Of a DNA stretch of 64,000 bases, positions 14,638-23,980 are shown piece after piece. The DNA lies in NCBI GenBank assembly GCA_008933805.1, contig WBUH01000005.1, positions 192,822 through 256,821 of the forward strand. Direction: 5' to 3'. Every line of letters starts with the position of its first letter. Within the stretch, counting starts at the first letter, position 1. The notes under the pieces are model-generated. The model searched no databases, was not told where the DNA came from, and worked only from the letters and a program-made list of their open reading frames with translations. The DNA is from Bacteroidota bacterium. GTDB taxonomy: Bacteria > Bacteroidota > Bacteroidia > UBA8524. The translations under genes and the position numbers were made by a program.

Positions 14638-15921
14638 ATGGCTGAAAACAGAAGAAACTTTGTGAAAAACATGGCTGTTATGGGATTGCTTGCACCTGCT
14701 TCGTCGTTTGAGTGGATGAACTATACCCACCAAACAGGTCCTACTTTTGATGAGCTTGAAAGTATCAAAGCTGCAAATGACGACGAGTTTTGGAAAACAA
14801 TACAGCAATGCTTTGCCCAATCGGACGAGTTTATCAATCTTGAAAACGGATATTTCAGCCCTACTCCCCTACCCGTTTTAAATGCTTTTGTTGAGAACAA
14901 CCGAATGGTGAATGCAAATTCATCTTTTTATATGCGCCGCAGAAAAGAGGACGACCGCGAGCGTGTGCGCCAAGAGCTGGCTGCTTTTGCGGGTGTGGAT
15001 GCTGAAGAGCTGGCTTTACTGCGAAGCACTACTGACGGGCTTAATGTTTTGATACACGGCCTGCCGCTAAAAGCAGGTGATGAGGTTGTACTTAGCAACC
15101 AAGATTATGACAGCATGGTGGAGGCACTTAAACAACGTGCCCAACGTGAAGGCATTGTACTAAAAACTGCTAACCTGCCTTTGCAACCTGCCAACGACGA
15201 GGAAGTGGTGAATGCTTATCAGAACGCTATTACTTCTAAAACCCGCTTAGTATTGGCCACGCACATGATACATTTAACAGGGCATTTATTACCCATTAAA
15301 AAAATATGTGATATGGCACATGCTAAGGGCGTGGAGGTGATGGTAGACGGGGCGCATACTTTTGCCCATATTGATTTTAAAATACCTGATTTGGGTTGTG
15401 ATTATTACGCCGCCAGCCTGCACAAATGGCTGTGTAATCCACTAGGTACCGGGATTTTGTGGGTGAAAAAGGAACATATTGAAAAGGTGTGGCCATTGTT
15501 TGGCGAAACCAGCCGGCCCAAAACCGATATACGCAAGTTTGAACGATTTGGGACCCATAACACAGCGATTCATCTAAGCTTGAGTGCCTCTATTAAATTT
15601 CATACCATCATCGGAAGTGCCCGCAAAATGGAGTATCTCCGTTCGTTAAAAAACTATTGGGTAGAACAACTTACTGGTGTGGATGGCGTAAGTTTCAATA
15701 CACCCCTTCAAAACGAGCGTACGGGAGCCATTGCCAACTTTGCACTAAAGGGCTATACGCCTACGCAGCTTGCTGCCGCTTTGTATGATAACTACAAGGT
15801 ATTTACGGTAGGCATTGAAACCCCGGCTGTGAACGGTGTTCGCGTTACTCCCCATCTGTACACAACCCGCCAACACTTGGAGGCTTTGGTAAATGCGGTA
15901 AAAGAATTAGCAAAAAAGTAG
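14638..15921 (+). CDS. Exported class V aminotransferase-fold PLP enzyme
   Basis: A 427-residue PLP-dependent enzyme of the class V / isopenicillin-N-epimerase-like group. PLP contacts are visible: D237 in EVMVDGAH and Schiff-base lysine K263 in ASLHKW, with ATHMIHLTG before them. The N-terminus MAENRRNFVKNMAVMGLLA carries a twin-arginine motif (RRNFVK, residues 5-10) and a hydrophobic stretch, which suggests Tat export of the folded, cofactor-loaded enzyme. Relatives act as cysteine desulfurases, epimerases or amino-acid lyases; the substrate cannot be told from the sequence. It is convergent with the LolA-like gene and shares a bidirectional terminator with it. Confidence 0.88.
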   Translation: MAENRRNFVKNMAVMGLLAPASSFEWMNYTHQTGPTFDELESIKAANDDEFWKTIQQCFAQSDEFINLENGYFSPTPLPVLNAFVENNRMVNANSSFYMRRRKEDDRERVRQELAAFAGVDAEELALLRSTTDGLNVLIHGLPLKAGDEVVLSNQDYDSMVEALKQRAQREGIVLKTANLPLQPANDEEVVNAYQNAITSKTRLVLATHMIHLTGHLLPIKKICDMAHAKGVEVMVDGAHTFAHIDFKIPDLGCDYYAASLHKWLCNPLGTGILWVKKEHIEKVWPLFGETSRPKTDIRKFERFGTHNTAIHLSLSASIKFHTIIGSARKMEYLRSLKNYWVEQLTGVDGVSFNTPLQNERTGAIANFALKGYTPTQLAAALYDNYKVFTVGIETPAVNGVRVTPHLYTTRQHLEALVNAVKELAKK

Positions 15922-15928
15922 GGGCATA

Positions 15929-15952
15929 AAAAAACCGGGCAAGCCCGGTTTT
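15929..15952. terminator. Bidirectional terminator
   Basis: AAAACCGGGC-AA-GCCCGGTTTT between convergent genes, with an A-run on the left and a T-run on the right so that it works in both directions. Confidence 0.9.
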
Positions 15953-15974
15953 CAATATATATAGTTACAATAAC

Positions 15975-16655
15975 TTATTTCTTTTTCTTTTTGCGTAAAT
16001 CAACAATGTCGTAGCCTGCTTTGCGTTTAGCTTCTACGTCCATTTCAAAATACTTTTTATCCAATTTCAAGTTGCTCTCTTGTGTAGTAATAGCGTACGA
16101 TATTTTAACACCGTTTTTCTTAATGATTGTGCAGCTTGCTATTGTATTGGTGGCAGTATTTATTTTTAGTTTAACCTTAGAATAGTCTTTGGTATCTTTC
16201 CCTTCTTTTGGCACAAGGTCAACTACATCAAGGCTTTTACCGCCTTCGGTCACCTTTTCAACCCATACATAATCAAAGCCTTTTTCCCATAGCGAAAATA
16301 TTTGCGAAGGCTGAATTTCGTTGGCCGATGGGTTGTAATCTTTAATGGTTACTTCTTTTACTTCTTTCTGAGCCGTCCAGATGGTTTTTCCATCACACAT
16401 AATATCTTGGTCGGTCATCTCGATTTTAAACTCTTTGTTTTTTATCCAAATAGTTCCGGCCTGTGACACCTTGGTTTTATCGGGGTTTTCAGAAGTAATT
16501 GTAAAACCGGCTTTAATATTTTTATAACCTTTATAAGTTTTACTTAATTTATTTAATATTTCTTTTGCTTTTTTAACATTGTCCTGCGCACCAACAGGAA
16601 TTGAGGCAGAAAATACCAGTGCTAAAAATAAAACTACCAGTTGTTTACTCTTCAT
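15975..16655 (-). CDS. LolA-like outer-membrane lipoprotein carrier
   Basis: A 226-residue periplasmic protein with a signal peptide ending near residue 23 (PVGAQD). The mature part follows the LolA pattern: AKEILNKLSKTYKGYKNIKAGF, then IWIKNKEFKIEM, the CDGKTIW strand-turn and a second half with SKVKLKINTATNTI. LolA-type carriers ferry lipoproteins across the periplasm to the outer membrane, and the many lipoproteins in this window would be its clients. The C-terminus is unusually lysine-rich (LRKKKKK). It lies downstream of the thiolase gene, 160 bases away, with a hairpin between them. Confidence 0.85.
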   Translation of the reverse strand: MKSKQLVVLFLALVFSASIPVGAQDNVKKAKEILNKLSKTYKGYKNIKAGFTITSENPDKTKVSQAGTIWIKNKEFKIEMTDQDIMCDGKTIWTAQKEVKEVTIKDYNPSANEIQPSQIFSLWEKGFDYVWVEKVTEGGKSLDVVDLVPKEGKDTKDYSKVKLKINTATNTIASCTIIKKNGVKISYAITTQESNLKLDKKYFEMDVEAKRKAGYDIVDLRKKKKK

Positions 16656-16739
16656 TTGATGTGGTTAAGAATGGATGCAAATATATAAAAATCGGCAACT
16701 TTCGTGCCCTTTTGTCAATCAATGTTTGCACATTAATGG

Positions 16740-16778
16740 ATACGGGGCACTCCAAATTCAGTATTGGATGCCCCGTAT
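16740..16778. repeat. Long inverted repeat between thiolase and LolA genes
   Basis: ATACGGGGCA (16740-16749) pairs with TGCCCCGTAT (16769-16778), and an inner TCCAA pairs with TTGGA. No T-run follows on either strand, so it is either a weak terminator for the thiolase gene or another intergenic palindrome. Confidence 0.7.
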
Positions 16779-16815
16779 TTAAAAAGGTTTAATGAGGTGC
16801 AAAAAAAAATCAGGC

Positions 16816-18015
16816 TTATACTTTCTCGTACACAATGGCACTTCCCTGTCCTACTCCGATACACATAGTAGCAAGACCATAACGGGCTCCATCGCGTTTT
16901 TGCATTTCGTGCAATAATGTTGCTGTGATACGCGCTCCGCTGCATCCCAACGGGTGGCCTATAGCAATCGCACCACCGTTTACGTTTACTTTTTCAGGGT
17001 CGAGGTTCAAATCGCGGATACAGGCTATTGATTGTGAAGCAAAGGCTTCGTTTAGCTCTACCAAATCAAGTTCGTTGGTAGTTATTCCTGCACGCTTCAA
17101 TGCTTTTTGCGATGCGGGTACAGGGCCTATCCCCATAATAGCAGGGTCAACCCCTGCCACTCCGTATCCGGCAATGCGTGCAATGGGTTTTAAATTGTAC
17201 TTTTTAACTGCCTCTTCAGAAGCTAATAACAATGCCGAGGCACCATCATTTACTCCTGATGAGTTACCTGCGGTAACAGTGCCGTCTTTCTTAAATGCAG
17301 GTTTCAAACCGCCCAACACTTCAACGCTTGATAGACGGGGTTGTTCGTCTTTTGCAAACACAATAGGTTCGCCTTTGCGTTGAGGTATTATATAAGGCAC
17401 AAGCTCTTGCGCAAACTTACCTGCCTCGTGTGCTTTTTGGTATTTGGCTTGGGTATTTGCTGCAAATTCATCTTGCTCCAAGCGGCTTATTCCCCAGCGT
17501 TCTGCAACGTTTTCAGCAGTTTCGCCCATTACATACGGGTAGTATAATGCCGATAGTGCAGGGTTGGTAAAACGCCACCCTATAGTAGTATCGTAAATTT
17601 CAGGCTGACGGTTAAACGCTTCGTACGATTTAGCCATTACAAAGGGGGCACGGCTCATGCTTTCTACCCCGCCTGCTATGTATAATTCACCAACACCGGC
17701 AGCAATGCTGCGGGCGGCTTGTTGTATCGCTTCAAGGCCGCTGGCACACAAACGGTTTACTGTAGCACCGGGTATGGTTACGGGCAATCCTGCCAGCAAC
17801 AATGCCATACGAGCTACGTTACGGTTGTCTTCACCTGCTTGGTTGGCTGCCCCAAATATTACGTCTTCTATTTCGGTAACATCAACTTGCGGGTTGCGCT
17901 CAATCAGTTTTTTTATCACGTAAGCAGCCATGTCATCAGGCCTTATGGTTGAAAGTGTGCCGCCGTACTTACCAATTGGAGTGCGAAGAGCATCTATCAC
18001 ATATACAGTTTTCAT
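16816..18015 (-). CDS. Thiolase (acetyl-CoA C-acyltransferase, PcaF-like)
   Basis: A 399-residue thiolase that cleaves 3-ketoacyl-CoA with CoA or condenses acetyl-CoA. The acyl-accepting cysteine is C90 (TVNRLCASG); the second-half catalytic motifs NEAFA, GGAIAIGHPLGCSG and CIGVGQG are intact. DTTIGWRFTNP near residue 145 is characteristic of 3-oxoadipyl-CoA thiolases, but no other beta-ketoadipate or phenylacetate gene is present, so a fatty-acid or general role is equally possible. I took the Met at 18015 because thiolases begin with a short VYVIDALRTPIGK strand; the upstream 19 residues in frame are not thiolase-like. Confidence 0.93.
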   Translation of the reverse strand: MKTVYVIDALRTPIGKYGGTLSTIRPDDMAAYVIKKLIERNPQVDVTEIEDVIFGAANQAGEDNRNVARMALLLAGLPVTIPGATVNRLCASGLEAIQQAARSIAAGVGELYIAGGVESMSRAPFVMAKSYEAFNRQPEIYDTTIGWRFTNPALSALYYPYVMGETAENVAERWGISRLEQDEFAANTQAKYQKAHEAGKFAQELVPYIIPQRKGEPIVFAKDEQPRLSSVEVLGGLKPAFKKDGTVTAGNSSGVNDGASALLLASEEAVKKYNLKPIARIAGYGVAGVDPAIMGIGPVPASQKALKRAGITTNELDLVELNEAFASQSIACIRDLNLDPEKVNVNGGAIAIGHPLGCSGARITATLLHEMQKRDGARYGLATMCIGVGQGSAIVYEKV

Positions 18016-18478
18016 GCTAAAGGAGTTTGTAAAATCGCGGGCAAAGATAACCATTGCCCGTGGGTATTTCACACTTGTTCTTTACCGTTACCTTTTGTGT
18101 TTGGGATATGCCATTATGCTATTGTAAGTGGTTGTTTTACTTTCGCTTATAATACAAGGTGTTTATTTCATAAATTTGAACACATTCCACTATAAATCAA
18201 TCATATAATTCAAAATAAATTACGTTCATCCATTGCCTTATTTACTCATATTATCAAACAATTAACTCCATATTTACAGCAAATTTTCAAACAGTTTACT
18301 TTTGTCCTTTTTAGTGGTCGATTTTGTAGTGTTTTCAAAGATTGAGACCACTTATACCGTGTTTTTGCAATTGACCGCCACTCACATAAAATAGCCGCCA
18401 CTTATAAAAAAGTAATTTTATAGACGTTGGCGGCTAAATACCTTCGTATTGTTAATTAGGAATAAACTTTTGAGATCG
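18016..18478. promoter_or_regulatory. Intergenic region with CCACT direct repeats and inverted repeats
   Basis: A 463-base region between divergent genes. Near the LruC gene it holds the inverted pair AGTGGTC (18313-18319) / GACCACT (18346-18352), and GCCGCCA (18394-18400) / TGGCGGC (18429-18435). CCACT recurs at 18348, 18378 and 18398, twice followed by TATA. A TAccTTCG box at 18439-18446 is a candidate -7 element. The spacing (30 and 20 bases) would place the repeats on nearly the same DNA face. The remainder is AT-rich without a gene. Confidence 0.45.
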
Positions 18479-20671
18479 ATGAAACTTAAGCAACTTTTTT
18501 TGACGGCATTAACCATCCCTGTGCTGCTTGCTTCGTGCAAGAGGGACCAGCCGTCTAAAAATGACGGTAGCGGACCAGATAACTCTATCCATGTTACTGA
18601 TATAGATAAATTGATAGTGCCTTCAAACTTCAACTTTGAAACCACTAAGGATCTGTACATACGTGTGAAGATTGCTAACCCGAGTTTCCCCGAGGAGCGT
18701 TTTGGTATTAATATCTACATAGATGAGCCCAGCACAGGCAAACTTTCTATACAGGGTATGACCGATGATAAACATGAGTTTACTGCTAAAATGCGTGTAG
18801 ATGCTACTCAAGAGTTCATTTACATTGAAAAAGTTGACCTGAGCGGTAACAAAACCTACGAAAAAGTACCTGCCAATAAGTTTGTAACCAAGTTGTTTGA
18901 TAACGGAGCCGAGCCTAATGCATATGTGTTTACCAAAGGTTCGGGATTGACTTGTAATAGCGGTTGCGCTACTACTTACAACAATTACAGCGGTAACCTT
19001 GTAATTAACAGCGGTGTTGCCTGTATAACCGGTACATTTAGCGGTAAATTGACCATGAACGGCGGTATTGTGAAGTTTTGTGCATCAGGCACGCTTGACA
19101 GCTTGACTTTAAATAACAGCTCGCGTATGTACATATTAGAGCGTACTGTTGTTACCATTGATAAGATACTTTCTAACAGCTCTTCTACGCAACTATATAA
19201 CTGGAGCGACAGCTTGATGGTTAACAATTGCTATGATGCCAACAACATTACTGAAAACCACGGTCATATGCGTATTTTCTGCTCGCTTACCGTTACTTCG
19301 ACGGGTTCATTCGGTAACTTCGGAAAGCTATACGTATCTAACAACCTAAATGTAGAGAACACATTTACCAACTACGACCACGTTACAGTAAATAACAATG
19401 TGACTGTTAACTCAGGCAAAAACCTATACAACTACTGTAATCTTTCAACCACTAATAACCTGATTGTAAACGGTACACTTACCAGCAATAGTTATACTAA
19501 GGTAATAGGCACTACCACACTTGCATCGGGTGCTAAAGCTACCTTACAAAACGGTGCTTTGTTAAGTACTGCCAACCTTACCAGCACCGGTGAGATTAAC
19601 GGTACCGGAACTAACACCAGTTATGTAAAAGTTACCAGTGTTAGTACTTTAAACAGTGGCAGTACTGTAAAAGGTAAGATTAACTATTGTGATAATAATG
19701 GTGTTGAAACCAACGGTGCCACTTATACCTCTCCTGCTCAACTTTCGTGCAGCGGCTACTTAGCTACCAACTCATGTAACAATGAGGGCTTTGGTGTACT
19801 TGTGGTTGCCGATGCTGATAGCGATGGTGTGCCTGACGTATTGGATGGCTACCCAAATGACCCTACCCGCGCATTCAACCGTTTTTACCCTTGTGCTACT
19901 ACGTGTTCAAACATTGTGTTTGAAGATTTGTGGCCATCAAAAGGTGACTACGATTATAATGACTTGGTGGTTGCGTTTAACGTGCACAAGGTTTACAATG
20001 CCGGCAATACGGTGGTAGATTATAAGACAAAAATTAAACCTCGTGCCATTGGTGCAGGTTTTGATAATGCTTTTGGCTTTAGCCTTGATAATATATATCC
20101 CAACGAGGTTTTGAGCGTATCAGGTCAATCGTTTGTGAGGAGTTATATCAACCGTAACCCTAACGGAACTGAAGCAAACCAAGCGAAGGCTGTTATTATT
20201 TGCTTTGATTCACCTGAACCTTACCTATACCGTAAGGGCGGCTCTATGTTTAATACCATTAAGGCTAATCCTTTCTGTGCATCGGATACTAACTTCACGT
20301 CGGTAACTTTTGCCACTGCTATTGATGACAGCAGGGCAGTGTTTGAAGAATTTAACCCCTTTATTATTGTAAATAGAACACGTGGTCTTGAAGTACACAT
20401 GGCTAACCACAAGCCTACTTCGCTTGCTGACCAAACTAAATTTGGCACCAGAGACGACCGTTCGGTACCTTCAAACGGTGTGTATTATAAAAATGCGCAA
20501 GGGTTGCCTTGGGCAATGCAAATACCTGAAAACTTTGCTTACCCAATAGAGAAGTCGAGCATTTTGCAAGCCTATAATTACTTTGATGATTGGGCAATGT
20601 CGGGCGGTACATCATACCCCAACTGGTACAGAAACTTTGGTTCGTACCGAAACAATGATTTTATCTATTAA
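18479..20671 (+). CDS. LruC-domain lipoprotein with beta-helix-like repeats
   Basis: A 730-residue surface-type lipoprotein. A signal peptide ends at lipobox LLASC. A short beta-rich N-terminal part (30-140) is followed by about 300 residues of Asn/Thr/Ser-rich repeats (for example SGNLVINSGVACITG and GKLTMNGGIVKF), resembling a right-handed beta-helix. Residues about 440-460 carry DADSDGVPDVLDGYPNDP, a calcium-binding-like motif, and the C-terminal third is the LruC domain (FEDLWPSKGDYDYNDLVVAF). LruC proteins in this phylum are cell-surface proteins of unknown function. The start was set at 18479, where the signal peptide begins; a TTG 30 bases upstream is in frame. Confidence 0.88.
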   Translation: MKLKQLFLTALTIPVLLASCKRDQPSKNDGSGPDNSIHVTDIDKLIVPSNFNFETTKDLYIRVKIANPSFPEERFGINIYIDEPSTGKLSIQGMTDDKHEFTAKMRVDATQEFIYIEKVDLSGNKTYEKVPANKFVTKLFDNGAEPNAYVFTKGSGLTCNSGCATTYNNYSGNLVINSGVACITGTFSGKLTMNGGIVKFCASGTLDSLTLNNSSRMYILERTVVTIDKILSNSSSTQLYNWSDSLMVNNCYDANNITENHGHMRIFCSLTVTSTGSFGNFGKLYVSNNLNVENTFTNYDHVTVNNNVTVNSGKNLYNYCNLSTTNNLIVNGTLTSNSYTKVIGTTTLASGAKATLQNGALLSTANLTSTGEINGTGTNTSYVKVTSVSTLNSGSTVKGKINYCDNNGVETNGATYTSPAQLSCSGYLATNSCNNEGFGVLVVADADSDGVPDVLDGYPNDPTRAFNRFYPCATTCSNIVFEDLWPSKGDYDYNDLVVAFNVHKVYNAGNTVVDYKTKIKPRAIGAGFDNAFGFSLDNIYPNEVLSVSGQSFVRSYINRNPNGTEANQAKAVIICFDSPEPYLYRKGGSMFNTIKANPFCASDTNFTSVTFATAIDDSRAVFEEFNPFIIVNRTRGLEVHMANHKPTSLADQTKFGTRDDRSVPSNGVYYKNAQGLPWAMQIPENFAYPIEKSSILQAYNYFDDWAMSGGTSYPNWYRNFGSYRNNDFIY

Positions 20672-20690
20672 AACTTCGGATGTATATTTA

Positions 20691-20725
20691 AACAAACCCC
20701 GCAATTATGTGGGGTTTGTTGTTTT
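20691..20725 (+). terminator. Terminator of the LruC gene
   Basis: AACAAACCCC (20691-20700) and GGGGTTTGTT (20711-20720) form a 10-bp stem followed by a T-rich tail. Confidence 0.85.
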
Positions 20726-20745
20726 ATAGCACGGTGCTATAAAAC
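20721..20745. repeat. 25-base palindrome
   Basis: GTTTTATAGCAC-G-GTGCTATAAAAC, a perfect 12-bp stem with a single-base centre, directly after the LruC terminator. It resembles the island palindromes at 14229-14432 in form but not in sequence. Confidence 0.85.
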
Positions 20746-20806
20746 AAAATTGATGAGCCTTAAAAAACAGCACTGCTTCCCTCTATTCCTTATCAGTGCT
20801 TACTTG

Positions 20807-21442
20807 TTAGTTGTTTTTTGCATATAGTATAATAAACCCAAGTAATACAAGGCCGCCACTGGCAATCATTAATTTTGCATACTTATCTGTTAGTTTGTCG
20901 TATTTGCTAAAACCTTCTCTAGTAATAGGATGTTTCTTGCCTGCAAAGAATAATATCACGCCCATTACGATACCTACTACTCCTCCTGCTAATACCCCCA
21001 TAAACCCAATAAAAAGGGCGAAGTCACTGCCTCTTTCTTTAATATATAACGATTTTATAATCTCTTCTTTCTTCATTTCTATACTCGCATCGGTCCAGCC
21101 ACGTTTATTAAGTTCTTTATAAAAACTATTCGTAGTGCCTTCTAATGAATTAAAAAGAATTGCATACATAAGTTCATCGTCAGTGAATATGTCAAATAAG
21201 TTTTCACTTATTTCAACAGCTCCTTCTTCACTATTCAAATATTCTTCTATGATGTTCTGAGCCCCCTGCATCTTAAAGCTGTCCACACATACTTTAATAA
21301 TCTTGCTTCCCGTATCTAAATTTAAGTGCGCCTTCCATTCTGCATTCTCCTCTTTTATGTGAGGCGTAATACCATTTCTATGAAGCAAATCTATAAATAC
21401 ACTAGCTTCTTTTGTCCCAAATGCTGTCCATACTCCTTGCAT
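20807..21442 (-). CDS. Hypothetical protein with C-terminal membrane helices
   Basis: A 211-residue protein. The first 75 residues (TAFGTKEASVFIDLLHRNGI, then KVCVDSFKMQGAQNIIEEYL) resemble the small putative signal-transducing domain DUF2007, which has a ferredoxin-like fold. A helical middle part (85-130) leads to two membrane helices at about 140-165 and 190-207. No catalytic motif is seen. It stands alone between two terminators, on the same strand as the outer-membrane protein pair. The DUF2007 resemblance is by eye only. Confidence 0.7.
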   Translation of the reverse strand: MQGVWTAFGTKEASVFIDLLHRNGITPHIKEENAEWKAHLNLDTGSKIIKVCVDSFKMQGAQNIIEEYLNSEEGAVEISENLFDIFTDDELMYAILFNSLEGTTNSFYKELNKRGWTDASIEMKKEEIIKSLYIKERGSDFALFIGFMGVLAGGVVGIVMGVILFFAGKKHPITREGFSKYDKLTDKYAKLMIASGGLVLLGFIILYAKNN

Positions 21443-21456
21443 AACTCAAAATAACA

Positions 21457-21479
21457 AAAAAAGCGGCGAGAGCCGCTTT
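21457..21479 (-). terminator. Terminator of the outer-membrane protein pair
   Basis: AAGCGGC-GAGA-GCCGCTT (21461-21478). The A-run to its left becomes a T-run on the minus strand, so it terminates transcription from the genes at 21503-22757. Confidence 0.85.
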
Positions 21480-21502
21480 CAAAAAGATTTTATAAAGTTT
21501 CT

Positions 21503-22102
21503 TTAAAACAAAATCCCAATACTCATGCCTGCACGTGGATTAATACTGCGTTTGTAGGGGTTTACAAGGGGTATATGAGCCTCTTCGGCATTGGTGGCAT
21601 CAATGCTGATAGTGGGGCCCCCACCTAAGTATAAATCAAAGAAAAAACCGCCACTGTTGTATTGTCTTACGCCTAAGAGCACCCCAAATCCAACTGCTGA
21701 GGCATGGAGCTTATCAAACCTGCTTGAATTTAGCGGAGATTCCTTTTCTAAGCTGATTTGTTTATAGTTGGCATATCCGCCCAAATAGTAACGTGAGCTT
21801 GATTTAACGGGCTTAAGTCCTAAATACTGGCACTCTACTCTAAACCCTTCCATGTTCTTAAATTGATCACTGTAAGAGGAGGCACTTTCTGAAATATAAT
21901 ACCCTCCAATCACCCTGAAGTTAAACCCATCAGGAAAAATGGCTCCGTATCCAAGCTCGAAACCACTTACAAAAAACGGCAATGGATTAAGAATGAATTC
22001 GTTTCGGTATTCGTTAAGCGCTGAGTCTCTTTTGCTACTTTGCTGGGCGTGCACACTAAACGTAATAATGCTTAGTATTACAACTATTAACCATTTTTTC
22101 AT
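21503..22102 (-). CDS. Outer-membrane-type beta-barrel protein, copy 1
   Basis: A 199-residue protein with a signal peptide (residues 1-19, VHAQQ) and then alternating short beta-strands ending in a hydrophobic residue (SIGILF at the C-terminus), as in small outer-membrane barrels. It shares NEFILNPLPFFVSGFELGYG, RVIGGYY and NPYKRSINPRAGMS with the adjacent upstream gene, so they are paralogues; the pattern resembles DUF3575-type proteins. It is co-transcribed with that gene, 10 bases apart. Confidence 0.78.
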   Translation of the reverse strand: MKKWLIVVILSIITFSVHAQQSSKRDSALNEYRNEFILNPLPFFVSGFELGYGAIFPDGFNFRVIGGYYISESASSYSDQFKNMEGFRVECQYLGLKPVKSSSRYYLGGYANYKQISLEKESPLNSSRFDKLHASAVGFGVLLGVRQYNSGGFFFDLYLGGGPTISIDATNAEEAHIPLVNPYKRSINPRAGMSIGILF

Positions 22103-22112
22103 ACTCCTAAGA

Positions 22113-22757
22113 TTATAATGCGTAGCCGAATGTAAGCCCTGCTCGTGGATTGATACTGCGTTTATAAGGATTTACTACATCAAGATGTACATCGTCTATC
22201 TTTTCGCTTGAAACGGGAATATTAATTCCGCCTCCTATATAGGCATCAAAGAAAATGTTATCCATTACGTATTGACGCATCCCCAATACAATACCTGCAC
22301 TAATAGCTGTTGCCCTTGCTTTATAGTTGAGCGTTGTAACCGTTGATGACCCGTTAATGGTTCTACTAACGTCCATGCTTATGGTTTTTAAAACGCCGTA
22401 AGGTCCGCCATAAAAACGCATACCGCTTGTGGTGGGCTTCATCAACAGGTATTGCACCTCAAGCCTTGCACCCTCCATATTTTTGCGCACATAAGTAGGG
22501 GATGATGATAGAGGTTCTTCGTCGTTGTATGCGCCAGGATTTTCAGAAAAGTAGTACCCCCCAATAAAGCGCAAGCTGCGGCTTTTGGTGTTAATAATAC
22601 CATAGCCAATTTCAAAGCCGCCTACAAAAAACGGTAGGGGGTTTAATAAAAATTCACGGTTGTATGTATTGCGAAGGCTATCCGCTGTACGACCTTTTTG
22701 TGCAAAAGCCGTTTGAATTATGCAAAGCAGTAATAAGGGCAAAAAAATCTTTTTCAT
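22113..22757 (-). CDS. Outer-membrane-type beta-barrel protein, copy 2
   Basis: A 214-residue paralogue of the downstream gene with signal peptide (TAFAQKG) and the shared blocks NREFLLNPLPFFVGGFEIGYG and NPYKRSINPRAGLTFGYAL. It is about 15 residues longer, mostly in an inserted loop (PSSSPTYVRKNMEGAR region). Function is unknown; small barrels of this type may act as membrane-integrity or adhesion proteins. It is the first gene of the pair. Confidence 0.78.
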   Translation of the reverse strand: MKKIFLPLLLLCIIQTAFAQKGRTADSLRNTYNREFLLNPLPFFVGGFEIGYGIINTKSRSLRFIGGYYFSENPGAYNDEEPLSSSPTYVRKNMEGARLEVQYLLMKPTTSGMRFYGGPYGVLKTISMDVSRTINGSSTVTTLNYKARATAISAGIVLGMRQYVMDNIFFDAYIGGGINIPVSSEKIDDVHLDVVNPYKRSINPRAGLTFGYAL

Positions 22758-22822
22758 AGTTTATTCGTATTTACAAGATATACAATTTTTTGCCCTTACA
22801 CCCTCACAAAGTGCTTAAACTT

Positions 22823-23923
22823 TTATTGTTTTAAAAAGGGAGTTTTAACTACCTGTGCTTTGATAGCCTTATCACGGATATTAATAAAGATTTCCGTTCC
22901 GGCTTTAGCAAAGGAAGTTTGTACGTAACCCATACCAATACCTTTGTTTAGGCTTGGTGATTGCGTACCTGATGTAACTTCACCTATCACATTACCGTCA
23001 GCATCTTGGATTGCATAGTGCTGGCGAGGTATTCCCCTGTCAATCATTTCAAAACCTACCAGTTTTTTGCTTACACCATTCTCTTTCAAACCTTTGTGGT
23101 AGTCTGATTTTATAAAGTCTTTGGTGAATTTGGTAATCCATCCCAAACCAGCTTCAATGGGCGAAGTTTCATCGTTTATATCGTTTCCGTACAAGCAGAA
23201 GCCCATCTCAAGGCGTAGGGTATCACGTGCACCTAAACCGCAAGGAAGTATCCCAAACTCTGCTCCGGCTTCAAATACAGCATCCCATAGTTTGCTTGCA
23301 TCTTCATTCATCACATACAATTCAAATCCACCGGCACCGGTGTATCCTGTATTTGAAATAATCACTTGCTCTATACCGGCCATTGTGCCTATTGTAAAGC
23401 TATAATACTCAAGCGATGAAAGATTAACATCGGTCAGTTTTTGTAACGCTTTGATTGCATTAGGGCCTTGTACTGCCAATAAGCTGTACTGGTCGCTTAG
23501 GTTTTGCATCTCAACACCGTAAGTGTTGTGGCTGCTAATCCAATTCCAATCTTTTTCGATATTGCTGGCATTTACTACCAAGTAGTATTCATCGGCGGCA
23601 TAGCGGTACACCAATAAATCATCAACAATACCACCTTTATCGTTCGGCAAGCAACTGTATTGCACTTTACCGTCAACAAGCACCGAAGCATCGTTGCTGG
23701 TAACTTTTTGTATCAACTCAAGCGCCTTTTCACCTTTAAGATAAAACTCGCCCATGTGCGAAACATCAAACACACCCACTGAATTGCGCACTTGCAAGTG
23801 CTCTTGGATAAGGTTGCTGTATTGTACAGGCATATTGTAGCCTGCAAATGGCACCATTTTACCTCCGAGTGATATGTGTAAATCGTTTAGGGCTACTGTT
23901 TTCAAAGCTGCTTGTTCGGTCAT
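22823..23923 (-). CDS. gcvT: Aminomethyltransferase, glycine cleavage system T protein
   Basis: A 366-residue folate enzyme that transfers the aminomethyl carbon of glycine from lipoyl-H protein to tetrahydrofolate, releasing ammonia. Family blocks are present: [15 protein letters not shown] at the N-terminus, [10 protein letters not shown], the folate-site region [28 protein letters not shown] and [20 protein letters not shown]. Length matches the family. I took the Met at 23923 ([10 protein letters not shown]); the upstream frame lies in the promoter and terminator region. The other gcv genes (P and H) are not in the window, so here gcvT stands alone. Confidence 0.96.
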   Translation of the reverse strand: MTEQAALKTVALNDLHISLGGKMVPFAGYNMPVQYSNLIQEHLQVRNSVGVFDVSHMGEFYLKGEKALELIQKVTSNDASVLVDGKVQYSCLPNDKGGIVDDLLVYRYAADEYYLVVNASNIEKDWNWISSHNTYGVEMQNLSDQYSLLAVQGPNAIKALQKLTDVNLSSLEYYSFTIGTMAGIEQVIISNTGYTGAGGFELYVMNEDASKLWDAVFEAGAEFGILPCGLGARDTLRLEMGFCLYGNDINDETSPIEAGLGWITKFTKDFIKSDYHKGLKENGVSKKLVGFEMIDRGIPRQHYAIQDADGNVIGEVTSGTQSPSLNKGIGMGYVQTSFAKAGTEIFINIRDKAIKAQVVKTPFLKQ

Positions 23924-23980
23924 TGTATTAGTTAAATTTGGTATGCGAAAATACGCGTTTTTAGGGTGAGATAATAATAC

